A stretch of 64,000 bases of DNA from Desertibaculum subflavum (GTDB lineage: Bacteria; Pseudomonadota; Alphaproteobacteria; Ferrovibrionales; Ferrovibrionaceae): positions 29,646 through 93,645 of the forward strand of contig QOZS01000020.1 in NCBI GenBank assembly GCA_003576705.1. The letters run 5' to 3'. This document shows positions 7,771 to 16,605 of this stretch, piece after piece. Under the pieces are notes generated by a model that saw only the letters and a list, made by a program, of their open reading frames with translations, was not told the origin of the DNA and ran no database searches. Position numbers and translations under genes: made by a program. Within the stretch, counting starts at the first letter, position 1, and every line of letters begins with the position of its first letter.

Positions 7771-8588
7771 CCGCCCTCCCCACGACCGAACACATCAAGC
7801 TGGAGCGGCAAGGCCCGCTGCTCCGGCTCTGGCTCAATCGGCCGGAGATGCGGAACGCCTTCTCCGCCCAGATGACGGCCGAGATCCTGGCGACCTTCCA
7901 GGCGATCGAGGCCGACCGCTCCATCCGCGTCGTGGTCCTGCGCGGGGCCGGTGGCACCTTCTGCGCCGGCGGCGACCTCAAGAACATGCAGGCCTCGGGC
8001 ACGCCGCCGGCCCCTGGCGAGCGCGACGAACTGAAGGAAGGCAATCTGCGCTTCAGCCGCATGATGCAGGCGGTCAACACTGCACCGCAGGCGGTGATCT
8101 GCGCCGTCGAGGGCTTCGCCATGGGCGGCGGCTTCGGCCTCGCCTGCGTCGGCGACATCACCATCGCGCGGGCGGACGCCACCTTCGCCATGACGGAGGT
8201 GACGCTCGGCATCGTGCCGGCAGCGATCTCGCCCTTCGTGGTGAGGCGGATCGGCCTCACGGCGGCCCGGCGCTTCGGAGTCTCCGGGGCCAAGCTGAAC
8301 GGCGTGCAGGCGGTCGAGATCGGCATCGCGCACGAGGCGGCGGCCGACGGCCCGGCGCTCGACGCCGCGATCACCGCCAACGTCAACCAGGTGCTGCGCT
8401 GCGCGCCGGAGGCGGTGGCGGAGACGAAGCGCCTGATGCACCGTGCCGCGGGCCCTGCGCCGATAGACGAGATCGCGGCCTACGCCGCCGAAAGCTTCAC
8501 CGCGGCGGTGCGGGGAGCGGAGGGCCGCGAAGGCACCAAGGCCTTCGTCGAGAAACGCAAGCCGGCCTGGGCCGTCACCATCGACTGA
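7767..8588 (+). CDS. atuE: Enoyl-CoA hydratase/isomerase family, isohexenylglutaconyl-CoA hydratase-like
   Basis: The 273-residue crotonase-fold protein has the two oxyanion-hole segments, GAGGTFCAGGDLK and EGFAMGGGFGLAC. The second-sphere acid is in MTEVTLGIVP. In the Atu pathway this enzyme hydrates isohexenylglutaconyl-CoA after carboxylation. The ATG overlaps the stop of the upstream dehydrogenase as ATGA, so the two are translationally coupled. The substrate is inferred from context, since a methylglutaconyl-CoA hydratase would look similar. Confidence 0.68.
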   Translation: MTALPTTEHIKLERQGPLLRLWLNRPEMRNAFSAQMTAEILATFQAIEADRSIRVVVLRGAGGTFCAGGDLKNMQASGTPPAPGERDELKEGNLRFSRMMQAVNTAPQAVICAVEGFAMGGGFGLACVGDITIARADATFAMTEVTLGIVPAAISPFVVRRIGLTAARRFGVSGAKLNGVQAVEIGIAHEAAADGPALDAAITANVNQVLRCAPEAVAETKRLMHRAAGPAPIDEIAAYAAESFTAAVRGAEGREGTKAFVEKRKPAWAVTID

Positions 8589-8598
8589 ACGAGCGCCG

Positions 8599-10575
8599 AT
8601 GTCCTTCACCAACATCCTGATCGCAAACCGCGGCGAGATCGCCTGCCGCATCATCCGCACGGCGCGCGCCATGGGCTATCGTATGACGGCCGTGTTCAGC
8701 GATGCCGACGCCGATGCGCGCCACGTCGCGCTGGCCGACCAGGCGGCGCGCATTGGCCCGCCCGACGTGCGGTCGAGCTATCTCAACATCGACGCGATCC
8801 TCGCCGCGGCAAAGAAGGCCGGCGCCGACGCGGTGCATCCGGGCTATGGCTTCCTGTCGGAGAACGAGGGCTTTGCCGCCGCCTGCGAGCAGGCCGGCCT
8901 CGTCTTCATCGGTCCTCCGCCCGCCGCCATCGAAGCGATGGGCAACAAGGCCGCGGCCAAACGGCGCATGATCGCGGCCGAGGTGCCGACCGTGCCGGGC
9001 TATCAAGGTCACGATCAGTCCGACGCACGCCTCGCCGAGGAGGCCGAGCGCATCGGCTTCCCGCTGATGGTGAAGGCAGCGGCCGGCGGCGGCGGGCGCG
9101 GCATGCGGGTTGTCGGCTCGATGAACGAGTTCGCCCGCGCGGTCGCCGGCGCCCGCTCGGAGGCGAAGAACGCCTTCGGCTCCGATGAACTGATCCTGGA
9201 GCGCGCGGTGATCGGCGGCCGGCATGTCGAGATCCAGGTCTTCGCCGATGCCCATGGCAACGTGATCCATCTCGGCGAGCGCGACTGCTCCGCCCAGCGG
9301 CGGCACCAGAAGGTGATCGAGGAGGCCCCTTCGCCCGCCGTCGACCCGCACCTGCGTGCCCGCATGGGCGAGGCGGCGGTCGCCGCCGCCAAGGCGATCG
9401 GCTACCGCGGGGCCGGCACGGTCGAGTTCCTGCTGGACGCCAACGGGCATTTCTACTTCCTGGAGATGAACACCCGCCTGCAGGTCGAGCACCCGGTGAC
9501 CGAGATGGTCACCGGTTTCGACCTGGTGGAGTGGCAGCTTCGCGTCGCCGCCGGCGAGAAGCTGCCGATCAGCCAGGAAGAGCTGACCCTCACAGGGCAT
9601 GCCATCGAGGCGCGGCTCTACGCCGAGGATCCGTTCCGCAATTTTCTGCCGCAATCCGGCGACATCCTGGTCTGGGCGCCGGTCGAGCGCGACGGCGTAC
9701 GCACCGATCACGGCCTGAAGCCGCGGGCCACCATCAGCCCCTATTACGATCCGATGATCGCCAAGGTGATCGCGCATGGCCGCACGCGCGAGGAGGCACG
9801 GCGCCGGCTGATCGCCGCGCTGCAGGACACGGTCGTGCTGGGCATCCAGACCAACCGCCGCTTCCTGGTCGACCTGGTAAGCCATCCCGTCTTCGTCGAA
9901 GGCGGAACGACCACGACCTTCATCCAGGAGGCCTTCGGGCCGAAGAGCCCGCTGGTGAAGCGCCCGGCGCCCGGCACCGAGGCGCTCGCGATCGCGGCCG
10001 TGCTGCATCAGCGGCGATTGGGCGCGGCCATGCCGCTCGACGGCGGCGCCCGGGGTTGGCGGTCGACCGGCATCACAACGCAGCCGCTGCGCCTCACCAT
10101 CCGCGACGAGCATCATGTGGTCGACGTGACGCCGCATTCGCCAGCGGCCTTCGAAGTTGCCGTCGGCGACGCGCGGGTGAGGGTCGACATCATCGAGATC
10201 GGCGACAACCGTTTGACCATGGAGATCGACGGCCTGCGCCGCACCGTCGCCTATGCCTTCCGCGATGCGGAGCTGGTCTTCGAGGCCGACGGCGTGTCGC
10301 TGGTCGTGGCGGAGACCCTGATGGTGCCGCGCAGCGCCGCCGAGGGCGACGGCGATGCCGAGTTGCGGGCGCCGATGAACGGCAAGATCGTCTCCGTCCT
10401 CGCCCAGCCCGGCGACAAGGTGGCCAAAGGGCAGCGCCTGATCGTGCTGGAGGCAATGAAGATCGAGCATGAGATCGCCGCCGGCCGCGCCGGCACGCTG
10501 GCGACGGTCAACGTCAAGCCGGGCGACCAGGTGCCGACGCGGCACCTGCTGGCGAGCCTCGCATCGGAAGGTTAG
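8599..10575 (+). CDS. atuF: Geranyl-CoA carboxylase alpha (biotin carboxylase/BCCP) subunit
   Basis: The 658-residue protein combines an N-terminal biotin carboxylase, a linker and a C-terminal biotin carrier domain. The carboxylase starts with ILIANRGEIACRIIRTA, has the ATP-grasp glycine loop KAAAGGGGRGMR, and carries EMNTRLQVEHPVTE at the active site. The biotin attachment motif is E-A-M-K with K621. It carboxylates its own biotin using ATP and bicarbonate and passes CO2 to the subunit encoded at 3318. It starts 10 bases after the hydratase and ends the operon, overlapping the convergent next gene by 4 bases. Confidence 0.75.
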   Translation: MSFTNILIANRGEIACRIIRTARAMGYRMTAVFSDADADARHVALADQAARIGPPDVRSSYLNIDAILAAAKKAGADAVHPGYGFLSENEGFAAACEQAGLVFIGPPPAAIEAMGNKAAAKRRMIAAEVPTVPGYQGHDQSDARLAEEAERIGFPLMVKAAAGGGGRGMRVVGSMNEFARAVAGARSEAKNAFGSDELILERAVIGGRHVEIQVFADAHGNVIHLGERDCSAQRRHQKVIEEAPSPAVDPHLRARMGEAAVAAAKAIGYRGAGTVEFLLDANGHFYFLEMNTRLQVEHPVTEMVTGFDLVEWQLRVAAGEKLPISQEELTLTGHAIEARLYAEDPFRNFLPQSGDILVWAPVERDGVRTDHGLKPRATISPYYDPMIAKVIAHGRTREEARRRLIAALQDTVVLGIQTNRRFLVDLVSHPVFVEGGTTTTFIQEAFGPKSPLVKRPAPGTEALAIAAVLHQRRLGAAMPLDGGARGWRSTGITTQPLRLTIRDEHHVVDVTPHSPAAFEVAVGDARVRVDIIEIGDNRLTMEIDGLRRTVAYAFRDAELVFEADGVSLVVAETLMVPRSAAEGDGDAELRAPMNGKIVSVLAQPGDKVAKGQRLIVLEAMKIEHEIAAGRAGTLATVNVKPGDQVPTRHLLASLASEG

Positions 10576-11312
10576 CGCAGCGCCACATTCGCTTCGTCGC
10601 GCACGACGCGAAAGCCTACATCGATCAGATCGGCCTTGCCCTCGACCGGCTCGAACCGCACGCCGCCGGCGATGAACAGCGCACCGGAACGGAACGAGCC
10701 GCCGAGCATCAGACGCCGCGCGCAGGCGTCGACGCAGTCGGACGTCCATTCCCACACATTGCCGAGCACGTCGTAGAGACCGAAGCCGTTCGGCTTGTAG
10801 CTGCCGACCGGCGCCGTCTTGATCCCCGCATAAGTCGGGTCGCAGGGATCGCAATTGCCGTCGGTGAACTCCGCCCACGGATTGTCGGTCGTGACCCCGC
10901 TGCGGACGTAGTATTCCCATTCCGGCTGCGTGGGCAGCCGATAGCGCTGGCCGGTGGTGGCGCGCAGCCAGGCCACATAAGCCTCGGCATCCTTGTAGGC
11001 GACGTTGACGACGGGCCGGCGCCCCCGCCCCCAGCCCTGGTCGTGCAGCCGCCGGCAGGCCCCCTCGGCCGCACAGGCATCCCATTCGTCGAATGTCACC
11101 TCATGCCGGCCGACCGCGAGCCGGCTCGCGATCCGCGCTTTGGAAATCCCGGCCGGCGCCCGCTCGAGGCCAAGATCGACCGCACCGGCGCGGACGAACA
11201 CCATTTCCGGGCACTGGCCGCAATCGCGAAACGGCGCGCCGAGCGGCGTGTCGTCGGCACGCGCCGGCGCAAGACAGAACAGCATCGCAATGACCGGACC
11301 GGAAAGCCGCAT
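10572..11312 (-). CDS. Secreted FGE-sulfatase (SUMF1) domain protein, probably non-catalytic
   Basis: A cleavable signal peptide (residues 1 to about 19, ending ARA) precedes one formylglycine-generating-enzyme-type domain. Recognisable elements are PVVNVAYKDAEAYVAWL, RLPTQPEWEYYVRSG, GNVWEWTSDC and the terminal GGSFRSG..GFRVV. True formylglycine-generating enzymes use a C-terminal cysteine pair shortly after the GGS segment. Here the corresponding stretch has no cysteine, so sulfatase activation is unlikely. Family members without the pair often have binding or other oxidation roles. It is convergent with the carboxylase gene and divergent from rsmB. Confidence 0.8.
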   Translation of the reverse strand: MRLSGPVIAMLFCLAPARADDTPLGAPFRDCGQCPEMVFVRAGAVDLGLERAPAGISKARIASRLAVGRHEVTFDEWDACAAEGACRRLHDQGWGRGRRPVVNVAYKDAEAYVAWLRATTGQRYRLPTQPEWEYYVRSGVTTDNPWAEFTDGNCDPCDPTYAGIKTAPVGSYKPNGFGLYDVLGNVWEWTSDCVDACARRLMLGGSFRSGALFIAGGVRFEPVEGKADLIDVGFRVVRDEANVALR

Positions 11313-11375
11313 GCCGCCATCCTAGCCGATCGCGAGTGACTCATTGCCGCCCATCCGCTACGAGACCGCGCCAGC

Positions 11376-12674
11376 ATGACATCCGATCCTCCCACCGCCC
11401 GCGACGCCGCCCGACGCATCCTGTCCGCCGTGCTGGAGCGCGGCCGGCCGCTGGACGAAGCCTGGGCGGCGGCGCTCGCCCCCGACGCGCCGCTGACCCG
11501 GCTGTCGGAGCGCGATCGTGCCTTCACCCGCCTTCTCGTGGCCACGTCGTTGCGCCGCAAGGGTGAGATCGATGCCGTGCTGGCGCGCTGCATCGCCAAG
11601 CCGCTGCCGCCCAAGGCCGGCCGGGAGCGCACGGCGCTGCAGCTCGGTGTCGCGCAACTGCTGCATCTCGGTACACCGGCCCATGCCGCGGTCGGCGAGA
11701 CGGTGGCGCTGGTCGGCGAGGCAAGCCCCTACCGTGCGCTGGTCAATGCCGTGCTCCGGCGCGTCGCGCGAGAGCCCCAGGCGCTCGTGGCCGATCTCGA
11801 CGCCGCACATCTCAACACGCCGGAATGGCTATGGCAGCGATGGTGCAAGGAATATGGCGAGGCGGCGACCCGTCGCATCGCGGCCCAGCACATGGCCGAT
11901 CCGCCGCTCGACATCACCGCCAAGGAAAACCCCGGCAATTGGGCGGAGCAGCTGGGCGCCGCCCTGCTTCCGACCGGAACGCTGCGCCGGCCGCATGCCG
12001 GCGCCGTCGAACAGTTGCCGGGCTTCGCCGAGGGTGCCTGGTGGGTGCAGGATGCCGCGGCCGCCCTCCCTGCCCGACTGCTTGGCGACGTGTCGGGCAA
12101 GCGGGTGATCGACCTTTGTGCGGCCCCGGGCGGCAAGACGGCACAGCTGGCCGCGGCGGGCGCCCGGGTGACGGCGGTGGAGAAATCTTCGGCCCGCGCG
12201 CAGCGGCTGCAAGGCAACCTTCGGCGCCTCAAGCTCGAAGCGGAGATCGTGGTGGGCGACGCCACCGCATGGCGGCCTGGAGATCCGGCGGATGCCGTCC
12301 TGCTGGACGCGCCCTGCTCCGCCACCGGGACGGCGCGACGCCATCCCGACGTGCCGCATCTCAAGCGGCCCGACGACCTGGTGGCACTGACGGCCTTCCA
12401 GGATGCTCTGCTGGCTGCGGCAGGACGAATGGTGCGGCCGGGCGGCATGTTGGTTTATGCGGTCTGCTCCCTGGAGCCCGAGGAAGGGCGGGACCGGATC
12501 GCCGCACTGCTCTCGCGCGACGGGGCCTGGGCCCGCCTGCCGCTGGCGGCGGCCGAAATTGGCGGACATTCAAATGCGATCTCCGCCGAAGGCGATCTAC
12601 GCACCCTGCCGGGCGACGCACCCGATCCCGGCGGCTGGGACGGGTTTTACGCGGCCCGGTTGCAGCGCCGGTGA
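11376..12674 (+). CDS. rsmB: 16S rRNA m5C967 methyltransferase RsmB
   Basis: The 432-residue protein has an N-terminal NusB-like RNA-binding domain (about 1-140) and a C-terminal Rossmann methyltransferase. The SAM-binding loop reads DLCAAPGGKTAQLA. The catalytic cysteine is in LDAPCSATGT, and a second conserved cysteine is in YAVCSLEPEEG, as in the RsmB/NOL1 m5C enzymes. The enzyme methylates C967 of 16S rRNA. The protein ends AARLQRR. It is divergent from the FGE-like gene, with only 63 bases between. Confidence 0.9.
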   Translation: MTSDPPTARDAARRILSAVLERGRPLDEAWAAALAPDAPLTRLSERDRAFTRLLVATSLRRKGEIDAVLARCIAKPLPPKAGRERTALQLGVAQLLHLGTPAHAAVGETVALVGEASPYRALVNAVLRRVAREPQALVADLDAAHLNTPEWLWQRWCKEYGEAATRRIAAQHMADPPLDITAKENPGNWAEQLGAALLPTGTLRRPHAGAVEQLPGFAEGAWWVQDAAAALPARLLGDVSGKRVIDLCAAPGGKTAQLAAAGARVTAVEKSSARAQRLQGNLRRLKLEAEIVVGDATAWRPGDPADAVLLDAPCSATGTARRHPDVPHLKRPDDLVALTAFQDALLAAAGRMVRPGGMLVYAVCSLEPEEGRDRIAALLSRDGAWARLPLAAAEIGGHSNAISAEGDLRTLPGDAPDPGGWDGFYAARLQRR

Positions 12675-12736
12675 GCGGCATTGCCGCCCCGGGACACGCG
12701 GTTTATCTCTAGTACGGGTGGTGGCGGGAGCGTTCC

Positions 12737-13423
12737 ATGCGGTGCGCGGCGGGATTGGTGACGGCAACGGTGCTGCTGGCGGCGACGCCCGCATCGGCCG
12801 ATTACCGCAGTCGCCACGGCGACTGGTGGGTCGAGTGCTACACCCGCGATGACGGGCCGCTCGGCTATGCCTGCGCCGGCCGCACGGCCTCGCGCGACGG
12901 CCTCCAGCTTTATGTCGTGGAGCGTCGAGGCCAGCCCTTCGTCGTGGTCCAGGCCGAGCCCGGCATCCAGTTCGACCGGTCGCAGCACGTCATGCTGCGC
13001 GTCGACGAGGGCGAGCGCTTTCAGGTGCTGGCGCAGCAGCGACGGGTCGCGCATGTCAACGGCATTGAAGGCCTGCGCCTGATCGGCCTGATGATCGACG
13101 GCAAGATGGCCTCCGTCACCTACAACGACCTGTTCGGGCAGAGCCGCTTCGCCCGCTTCGCGCTGGACGGCTTCGAGCCGACCTATCGCGAGCTCAAGCA
13201 GGCCATGGCCGAGGTCGATCACAACGTCCCGCGACAGGAGCGGCCGAGCGTGCCGGCGAGCGACCCGCCGCCGGGCAGCGCCGCTCCGGCCACCGGTCAG
13301 AAGGCCGATCCGAACGGCAAAGCGGAGCCGCCGGATGAGAAAGGCGACATCGAGGAAGCGATTGACGAAGTCGGGAGCTTCTTCGGCCGCGTAGGTCGCT
13401 TCATCGGGCGACAGTTCGACTAG
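12737..13423 (+). CDS. Secreted protein of unknown function
   Basis: The 228-residue product begins with a clear signal peptide (cleavage likely after ASA, residues 20-22). A compact domain follows, with HGDWWVECYTRDDG and a second cysteine (GYACAG) that may form a disulfide. The N-terminal pattern, D-W-x-V-x-C followed by another Cys, loosely recalls the invasion-associated locus B (IalB) fold, but this is weak. Residues about 165-205 are Pro/Ala/Lys/Glu-rich and probably disordered, and the tail has a short amphipathic helix. It follows rsmB by 62 bases on the same strand and converges with the RND pump gene. Confidence 0.7.
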   Translation: MRCAAGLVTATVLLAATPASADYRSRHGDWWVECYTRDDGPLGYACAGRTASRDGLQLYVVERRGQPFVVVQAEPGIQFDRSQHVMLRVDEGERFQVLAQQRRVAHVNGIEGLRLIGLMIDGKMASVTYNDLFGQSRFARFALDGFEPTYRELKQAMAEVDHNVPRQERPSVPASDPPPGSAAPATGQKADPNGKAEPPDEKGDIEEAIDEVGSFFGRVGRFIGRQFD

Positions 13424-13429
13424 AGGCGC

Positions 13430-16400
13430 CTACTCCGCAGCCTGCGGCGCCGGCGTGGCACGCAAGCGACCGCCGAGCCGGCGCATGACGACATAGAACA
13501 CCGGCGTCAGGAACAGGCCGACCAGGGTGACCCCGATCATGCCGGCGAAAACCGCGGTGCCGAGCGCGCGCCGCATCTCCGCCCCGGCGCCGGACGATGT
13601 CACCAGCGGCACCACGCCGAGGATGAAGGCGAGCGCGGTCATCAGGATCGGCCTGAGGCGCAAGCGGCAGGCCTCGACCACCGCCTCGAGGATGCTCTTG
13701 CCGCTGTCCTCCAGCTGCCGGGCGAACTCGACGATCAGGATCGCGTTCTTGGCCGCAAGGCCGATCAGCACGACAAGTCCGATCTGCACCAGCACGTTGT
13801 TGTCGATGCCGACGGTCCAGACGCCGAGCAGGGCGAACAGCATGCTCATCGGCACGATCAGCATGATGGCGAAGGGCAGCACCCAGCTTTCGTATTGCGC
13901 CGCCAGCGCCAGGAACACGAAGACGATGGCCAGGATGAAGATGTAGACCGCGGTATTGCCGAGCGAGCGCTCCTGCAAGGCGATCTCGGTCCATTCGAAG
14001 CTCTGGCCCGGCTGCAGCACCTGGTTCGCCAGCTGCTCCATCGCATCCAGCGACTGGCCGGTGGAGAAGCCCGGCGGCGTGTTGCCCTGCAACGGCACCG
14101 AGACATAGGTGTTGTAGCGCTGGACCAGATCCGGGCCGGCCGTCTCGCGGATCTCGACCAGGGTGCCGAGCGGCACCAGCTCGCCGGTGGCGGAGCGGAC
14201 CTTGAGCCGCTGGATATCCTCCCGGTTCAGCCGGAACCGCGAATCCGCCTGCACGCGCACCTGGAACAGGCGACCGAAGGCGTTGAAGTCGTTGACATAG
14301 GCCGAGCCCAGATTGACCTCCAGCGCCTCGAACACGTTGCCGATCGGCACGTTCAGCATCTGTGCCTTGACGCGATCGATGTTCAGGAAGATCTGCGGCG
14401 ACGTGGCCGAGAAGGTGGTGAACACGCCGGTGACGCCCGGCGTCTGCATGGCACGCCCCATGATCTGGTAGGCGGCGGCCAGGAGCGGCCGCACATCGTC
14501 GCCGGCGCGGTTCTGCAGCTGCATCTTGAAGCCACCGCCGGAGCCGATGCCAGGCACCGCGGGCGGCGGGACCGCGATGACGAAGGCCTCCTCGACCGCC
14601 TGCAGCCGGCCGATCATCTGACCGATGATGGCATCGGCGGTCAGACCTTGTGCCAGCCGCTCGGCGAACGGGCTGAAGGTCGTGAACATGACGGCGGCGC
14701 TGGTGGAATTGGTGAAGGTCGCGCCGTTGAAGCCCGGAATGGCGACCACGTGCTCGACGCCCGGCATGCCCGCGATCAGCCTGGTCGCCTTCTGCGTCAC
14801 CTCGTCGGTGCGGCTGAGCGAGGCGCCGTCCGGCAGCTGGATGACGACGATCGCATAGCCGCGGTCGAGCGGCGGGATGAAGCCCGCAGGCACCTTGAAG
14901 AACATGAAGGCCGTCGCGCCGACCAGCAGCAGGTAGATGCCGAGCATCAGCACACGGTGCCGCACGATCGAGCCGGCGCTGCGGCCATAGGCGCTGCTCA
15001 TCCGGTCGAAGCCGAGATTGAATTTCGACGCCGCCCACTGCACCGCGCGGAACGGCGCGAAGCGCGACCGATGCCCTTCATGATGCCGACGCAACAGGAT
15101 GGCGCCGAGCGCGGGCGACAGGGTCAGTGAGTTGAACGCCGACAATATGGTCGCGACCGCGATGGTCAGCGCGAACTGCTTGTAGAACTGGCCGCTGATG
15201 CCGGGAATGAAAGCGGTGGGGATGAACACCGCGGACAGCACCACGGCGATGGCGATCACCGCGCGGCCGACTTCATCCATCGTCTTGTGCGCGGCCTCGC
15301 GCGGCGACAGGCCGCGCGCGATGTTGCGTTCGATGTTCTCGACCACGACGATGGCGTCGTCGACGACGATGCCGATCGCCAGCACCATGCCGAACAGGCT
15401 GAGCACGTTGAGCGTCAGGCCGAAGGCGTACATCACCGCGAAGGTGCCGACCATCGAGACCGGGATGGCCAGGATCGGGATCAGCGAGGCGCGCCAGCTC
15501 TGCAGGAAGATCAGAACGACGAGGGCGACCAGGATCACCGCCTCGATCAGGGTCTTGTAGACCTCGTCGAGCGATTCCTCGATGAACTCGGTCGGGTTGT
15601 AGATGACGGTGTATTCGAGGCCCGGCGGGAACGACTTCTGCAGCTCTTCCATGCGCTGGATCACCGCCGCCGAAGTGTCGAGCGCATTGGTGCCGGGCCG
15701 CTGGAACACGCCGAGCGCGATCGCCGTCTGGCCGTCGAGATAGCTGCGGCTGTTGTAGTCCTTGGCGCCGAGCTCGATGCGCGCCACGTCCTGTAGGCGG
15801 ACGAGGCGCCCGTCCTTGCCGCTCTTGACGATCACGTTGCGGAACTGGCGCGCGTCCTCGAACCGCCCCTGTGTCGTGATGATGGCCTGCTGCGCCGTGT
15901 CGGACGGTGCCGGCTGCTGGCCGAGGCCGCCGCCGGACACCTGGATGTTCTGCGCGCGCAGCGCCTCGACGATATCGGTGCCGGTGAGGCCGAACGAGGC
16001 CAGCCGGTTGGGATCGAGCCAGACGCGGATGGCGTACTCGCTGCCGCCGAACACGATGATGTTGCCGACGCCTTCCAGTCGCAGCAGCGCGTCACGTATG
16101 CGCAGCTGCATGTAGTTGGCGATGTAGAGCTCGTCGTAACGCTTGTCGGGCGAGAGCAGGTGCACGACCATCAGGAAGTCGCCGGCCTGCTTGCGGGTCG
16201 AGACGCCGAGGCGGCGCACTTCCTCGGGCAAGCGCGGCTCGGCGATGGTGACGCGGTTCTGCACCTGCACCTGAGCGATGTCGAGATCGGTGCCGGTCTT
16301 GAAGGTCACCGTCAGCTGCAGCAGGCCGTCCGCCGTCGAGTACGACGACATGTACAGCATGTTCTCGATACCGTTGATCTCCTGCTCCAGCGGCGTCGCC

Positions 16401-16588
16401 ACGGTGCGGGCCACCGTCTCCGCATCGGCGCCGGGATAGCTCGCCGTCACGTTGATCTGCGGCGGCGCGATCTCCGGATACTCGGTGACCGGAAGCTGCA
16501 GATAGGCGATCGCGCCGATGATCACCACCGCGATCGAGACGACCACGGCGAAAATCGGCCGGTCGACGAAAAAATGCCCGAATTTCAT
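13430..16588 (-). CDS. RND multidrug efflux permease (HAE1/AcrB type)
   Basis: At 1052 residues this is a full-length inner-membrane RND transporter that exchanges protons for export of hydrophobic drugs. Twelve membrane segments with two large periplasmic loops are implied by the arrangement. TM1 is at residues 8-28. The proton-relay aspartate pair is in GIVVDDAIVVVENIERN (TM4) and the matching lysine is in GLAAKNAIL (TM10). It starts 17 bases downstream of the adaptor gene and forms an operon with it. No outer-membrane channel gene is adjacent, so a TolC-like protein from elsewhere would be needed. Confidence 0.93.
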   Translation of the reverse strand: MKFGHFFVDRPIFAVVVSIAVVIIGAIAYLQLPVTEYPEIAPPQINVTASYPGADAETVARTVATPLEQEINGIENMLYMSSYSTADGLLQLTVTFKTGTDLDIAQVQVQNRVTIAEPRLPEEVRRLGVSTRKQAGDFLMVVHLLSPDKRYDELYIANYMQLRIRDALLRLEGVGNIIVFGGSEYAIRVWLDPNRLASFGLTGTDIVEALRAQNIQVSGGGLGQQPAPSDTAQQAIITTQGRFEDARQFRNVIVKSGKDGRLVRLQDVARIELGAKDYNSRSYLDGQTAIALGVFQRPGTNALDTSAAVIQRMEELQKSFPPGLEYTVIYNPTEFIEESLDEVYKTLIEAVILVALVVLIFLQSWRASLIPILAIPVSMVGTFAVMYAFGLTLNVLSLFGMVLAIGIVVDDAIVVVENIERNIARGLSPREAAHKTMDEVGRAVIAIAVVLSAVFIPTAFIPGISGQFYKQFALTIAVATILSAFNSLTLSPALGAILLRRHHEGHRSRFAPFRAVQWAASKFNLGFDRMSSAYGRSAGSIVRHRVLMLGIYLLLVGATAFMFFKVPAGFIPPLDRGYAIVVIQLPDGASLSRTDEVTQKATRLIAGMPGVEHVVAIPGFNGATFTNSTSAAVMFTTFSPFAERLAQGLTADAIIGQMIGRLQAVEEAFVIAVPPPAVPGIGSGGGFKMQLQNRAGDDVRPLLAAAYQIMGRAMQTPGVTGVFTTFSATSPQIFLNIDRVKAQMLNVPIGNVFEALEVNLGSAYVNDFNAFGRLFQVRVQADSRFRLNREDIQRLKVRSATGELVPLGTLVEIRETAGPDLVQRYNTYVSVPLQGNTPPGFSTGQSLDAMEQLANQVLQPGQSFEWTEIALQERSLGNTAVYIFILAIVFVFLALAAQYESWVLPFAIMLIVPMSMLFALLGVWTVGIDNNVLVQIGLVVLIGLAAKNAILIVEFARQLEDSGKSILEAVVEACRLRLRPILMTALAFILGVVPLVTSSGAGAEMRRALGTAVFAGMIGVTLVGLFLTPVFYVVMRRLGGRLRATPAPQAAE

Positions 16589-16605
16589 GTCCTAACGCCC
16601 GCCGG

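Noticed and set aside
3318..10575. Leucine (Liu) degradation cluster as the identity of the operon
   Set aside because: No HMG-CoA lyase gene is present, and the carboxyltransferase motifs are closer to the geranyl-CoA form. It is kept as the main alternative to test by phylogeny.
8575..11085. 836-codon minus-strand open frame across the biotin carboxylase gene
   Set aside because: It is antisense to a well-recognised carboxylase in GC-rich DNA, its product is low-complexity with no domain, and it also crosses the FGE-like gene in a wrong frame.
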